From Bradyrhizobium sp. CCBAU 53338 (GTDB taxonomy: Bacteria > Pseudomonadota > Alphaproteobacteria > Rhizobiales > Xanthobacteraceae): 64,000 nt of DNA. The notes under the pieces are model-generated. The model searched no databases and was not told the DNA's origin. It saw only the letters and a list, made by a program, of their open reading frames with translations. Every line of letters begins with the position of its first letter. Position 1 is the stretch's first letter. The translations under genes were made by a program, and so were the position numbers. Location: assembly GCF_015291665.1 (NCBI RefSeq), contig NZ_CP030048.1:4216001-4280000 (forward strand). Direction: 5' to 3'. This document shows positions 63,704-64,000 of the stretch, one piece after another.

Positions 63704-64000
63704 TCAGGGTCTGGCGATCACGCCTCCGGTCATTGGCATCGGCACGCCCGTGGTGGCCGGATAGGACAGCGGCAGGCCCTTCAGGCCGCGCGCGGCGAGG
63801 AAGCCGAAGGCCTGCGCCTCGATCGCGTCGGAGGCCCAGCCGAGCGTCTCGGCGGCCTCGACGGTGGCCGAGCCAACACGCTCCCGCAGCATCCGCAGCA
63901 TGGTGAGGTTGCGGGCGCCGCCGCCGCAGACGATCCAGCACCGCGGCCGCCGCGGCAGCAGCGGGATGACGCGAGCGATCGCGGCGGCGGTGAAGGCCGT
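63704..64000 (-). CDS. anmK: Anhydro-N-acetylmuramic acid kinase, C-terminal part
   Basis: The visible 98 residues (the gene continues past 64000) include [21 protein letters not shown] and [27 protein letters not shown], the conserved end of AnmK. The enzyme phosphorylates 1,6-anhydro-MurNAc, recycling fragments released by lytic transglycosylases such as the one at 6807. Stop TGA at 63704-63706. Confidence 0.9.
   Translation of the reverse strand, partial: TAFTAAAIARVIPLLPRRPRCWIVCGGGARNLTMLRMLRERVGSATVEAAETLGWASDAIEAQAFGFLAARGLKGLPLSYPATTGVPMPMTGGVIARP

Overview
The window looks like a chromosomal segment of a high-GC alphaproteobacterium, most probably Bradyrhizobium or a close relative. 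This rests on protein families and layout, not on a marker gene: a class I PHA synthase, 25-kDa-type beta-barrel outer membrane proteins ending in GPVVAKY or APVIARY, a FixK-type Crp/Fnr regulator, an alphaproteobacterial suf operon with two cysteine desulfurases, and recurring AAGCCCCGG...CCGGGGCTT terminators and CGTCCCGGCG-type palindromes. No rRNA, tRNA, CRISPR array or prophage was seen. Most of it is core chromosome, with one insertion sequence and several decayed genes.

Layout. 1-4.4 kb: elongation factor P (efp) diverges from its modification enzymes epmA-epmB, followed by an M23-type envelope protein. 4.4-9.8 kb: a MarR regulator divergent from an AhpD-like/cupin pair, a lytic transglycosylase, an aldolase II-family protein and an SDR. 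9.8-18 kb: recJ, an unusual soluble MCP-Cache protein, a FixK-like regulator, a membrane protein, an NmrA-like protein and an AraC regulator. 18-26 kb: an L,D-transpeptidase, then a six-gene operon (enoyl-CoA hydratase, CoA transferase, TctC-TctB-TctA, PdxA-like) divergent from a GntR regulator. 26-31 kb: a dehalogenase-like HAD, then alaC-like, hom and glpX in one direction. 31-34.8 kb: phaC, a MAPEG protein and an IS630-type element flanked by the last codons of a lost outer membrane protein gene. 34.9-37.3 kb: argC and a PaiB-like gene behind a short arginine-rich leader ORF, then dedA. 37.6-43 kb: parE, two outer membrane proteins, a small membrane protein and an SDR. 43-51.7 kb: an FAD monooxygenase, a caspase-like protein, an AraC regulator, rhlE, a GGDEF protein, an HxlR remnant, a frameshifted fabA paralogue and a TfoX-domain protein. 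51.8-58.8 kb: the suf iron-sulfur operon (cysteine desulfurase, sufB, C, D, S, T, A). 58.8-64 kb: an acyltransferase divergent from a membrane LytTR regulator, an alpha/beta hydrolase, a DUF1697 protein, an SMR transporter, a GST and the end of anmK.

The most interesting signal is upstream of paiB-argC. A 25-codon ORF with five consecutive arginine codons starts 8 nt after a near-consensus promoter (TTGACG, 17 bp, TATAGC). This resembles the leaderless trpL attenuators of rhizobia but with arginine as the sensed amino acid. Other regulatory finds are tandem MarR-type palindromes (5491-5525), a 16-bp inverted operator pair at the gntR/ech divergence, three ATGCA-N2-TGCAT sites upstream of gst, and a terminator-like hairpin in the leader of an araC-type gene.
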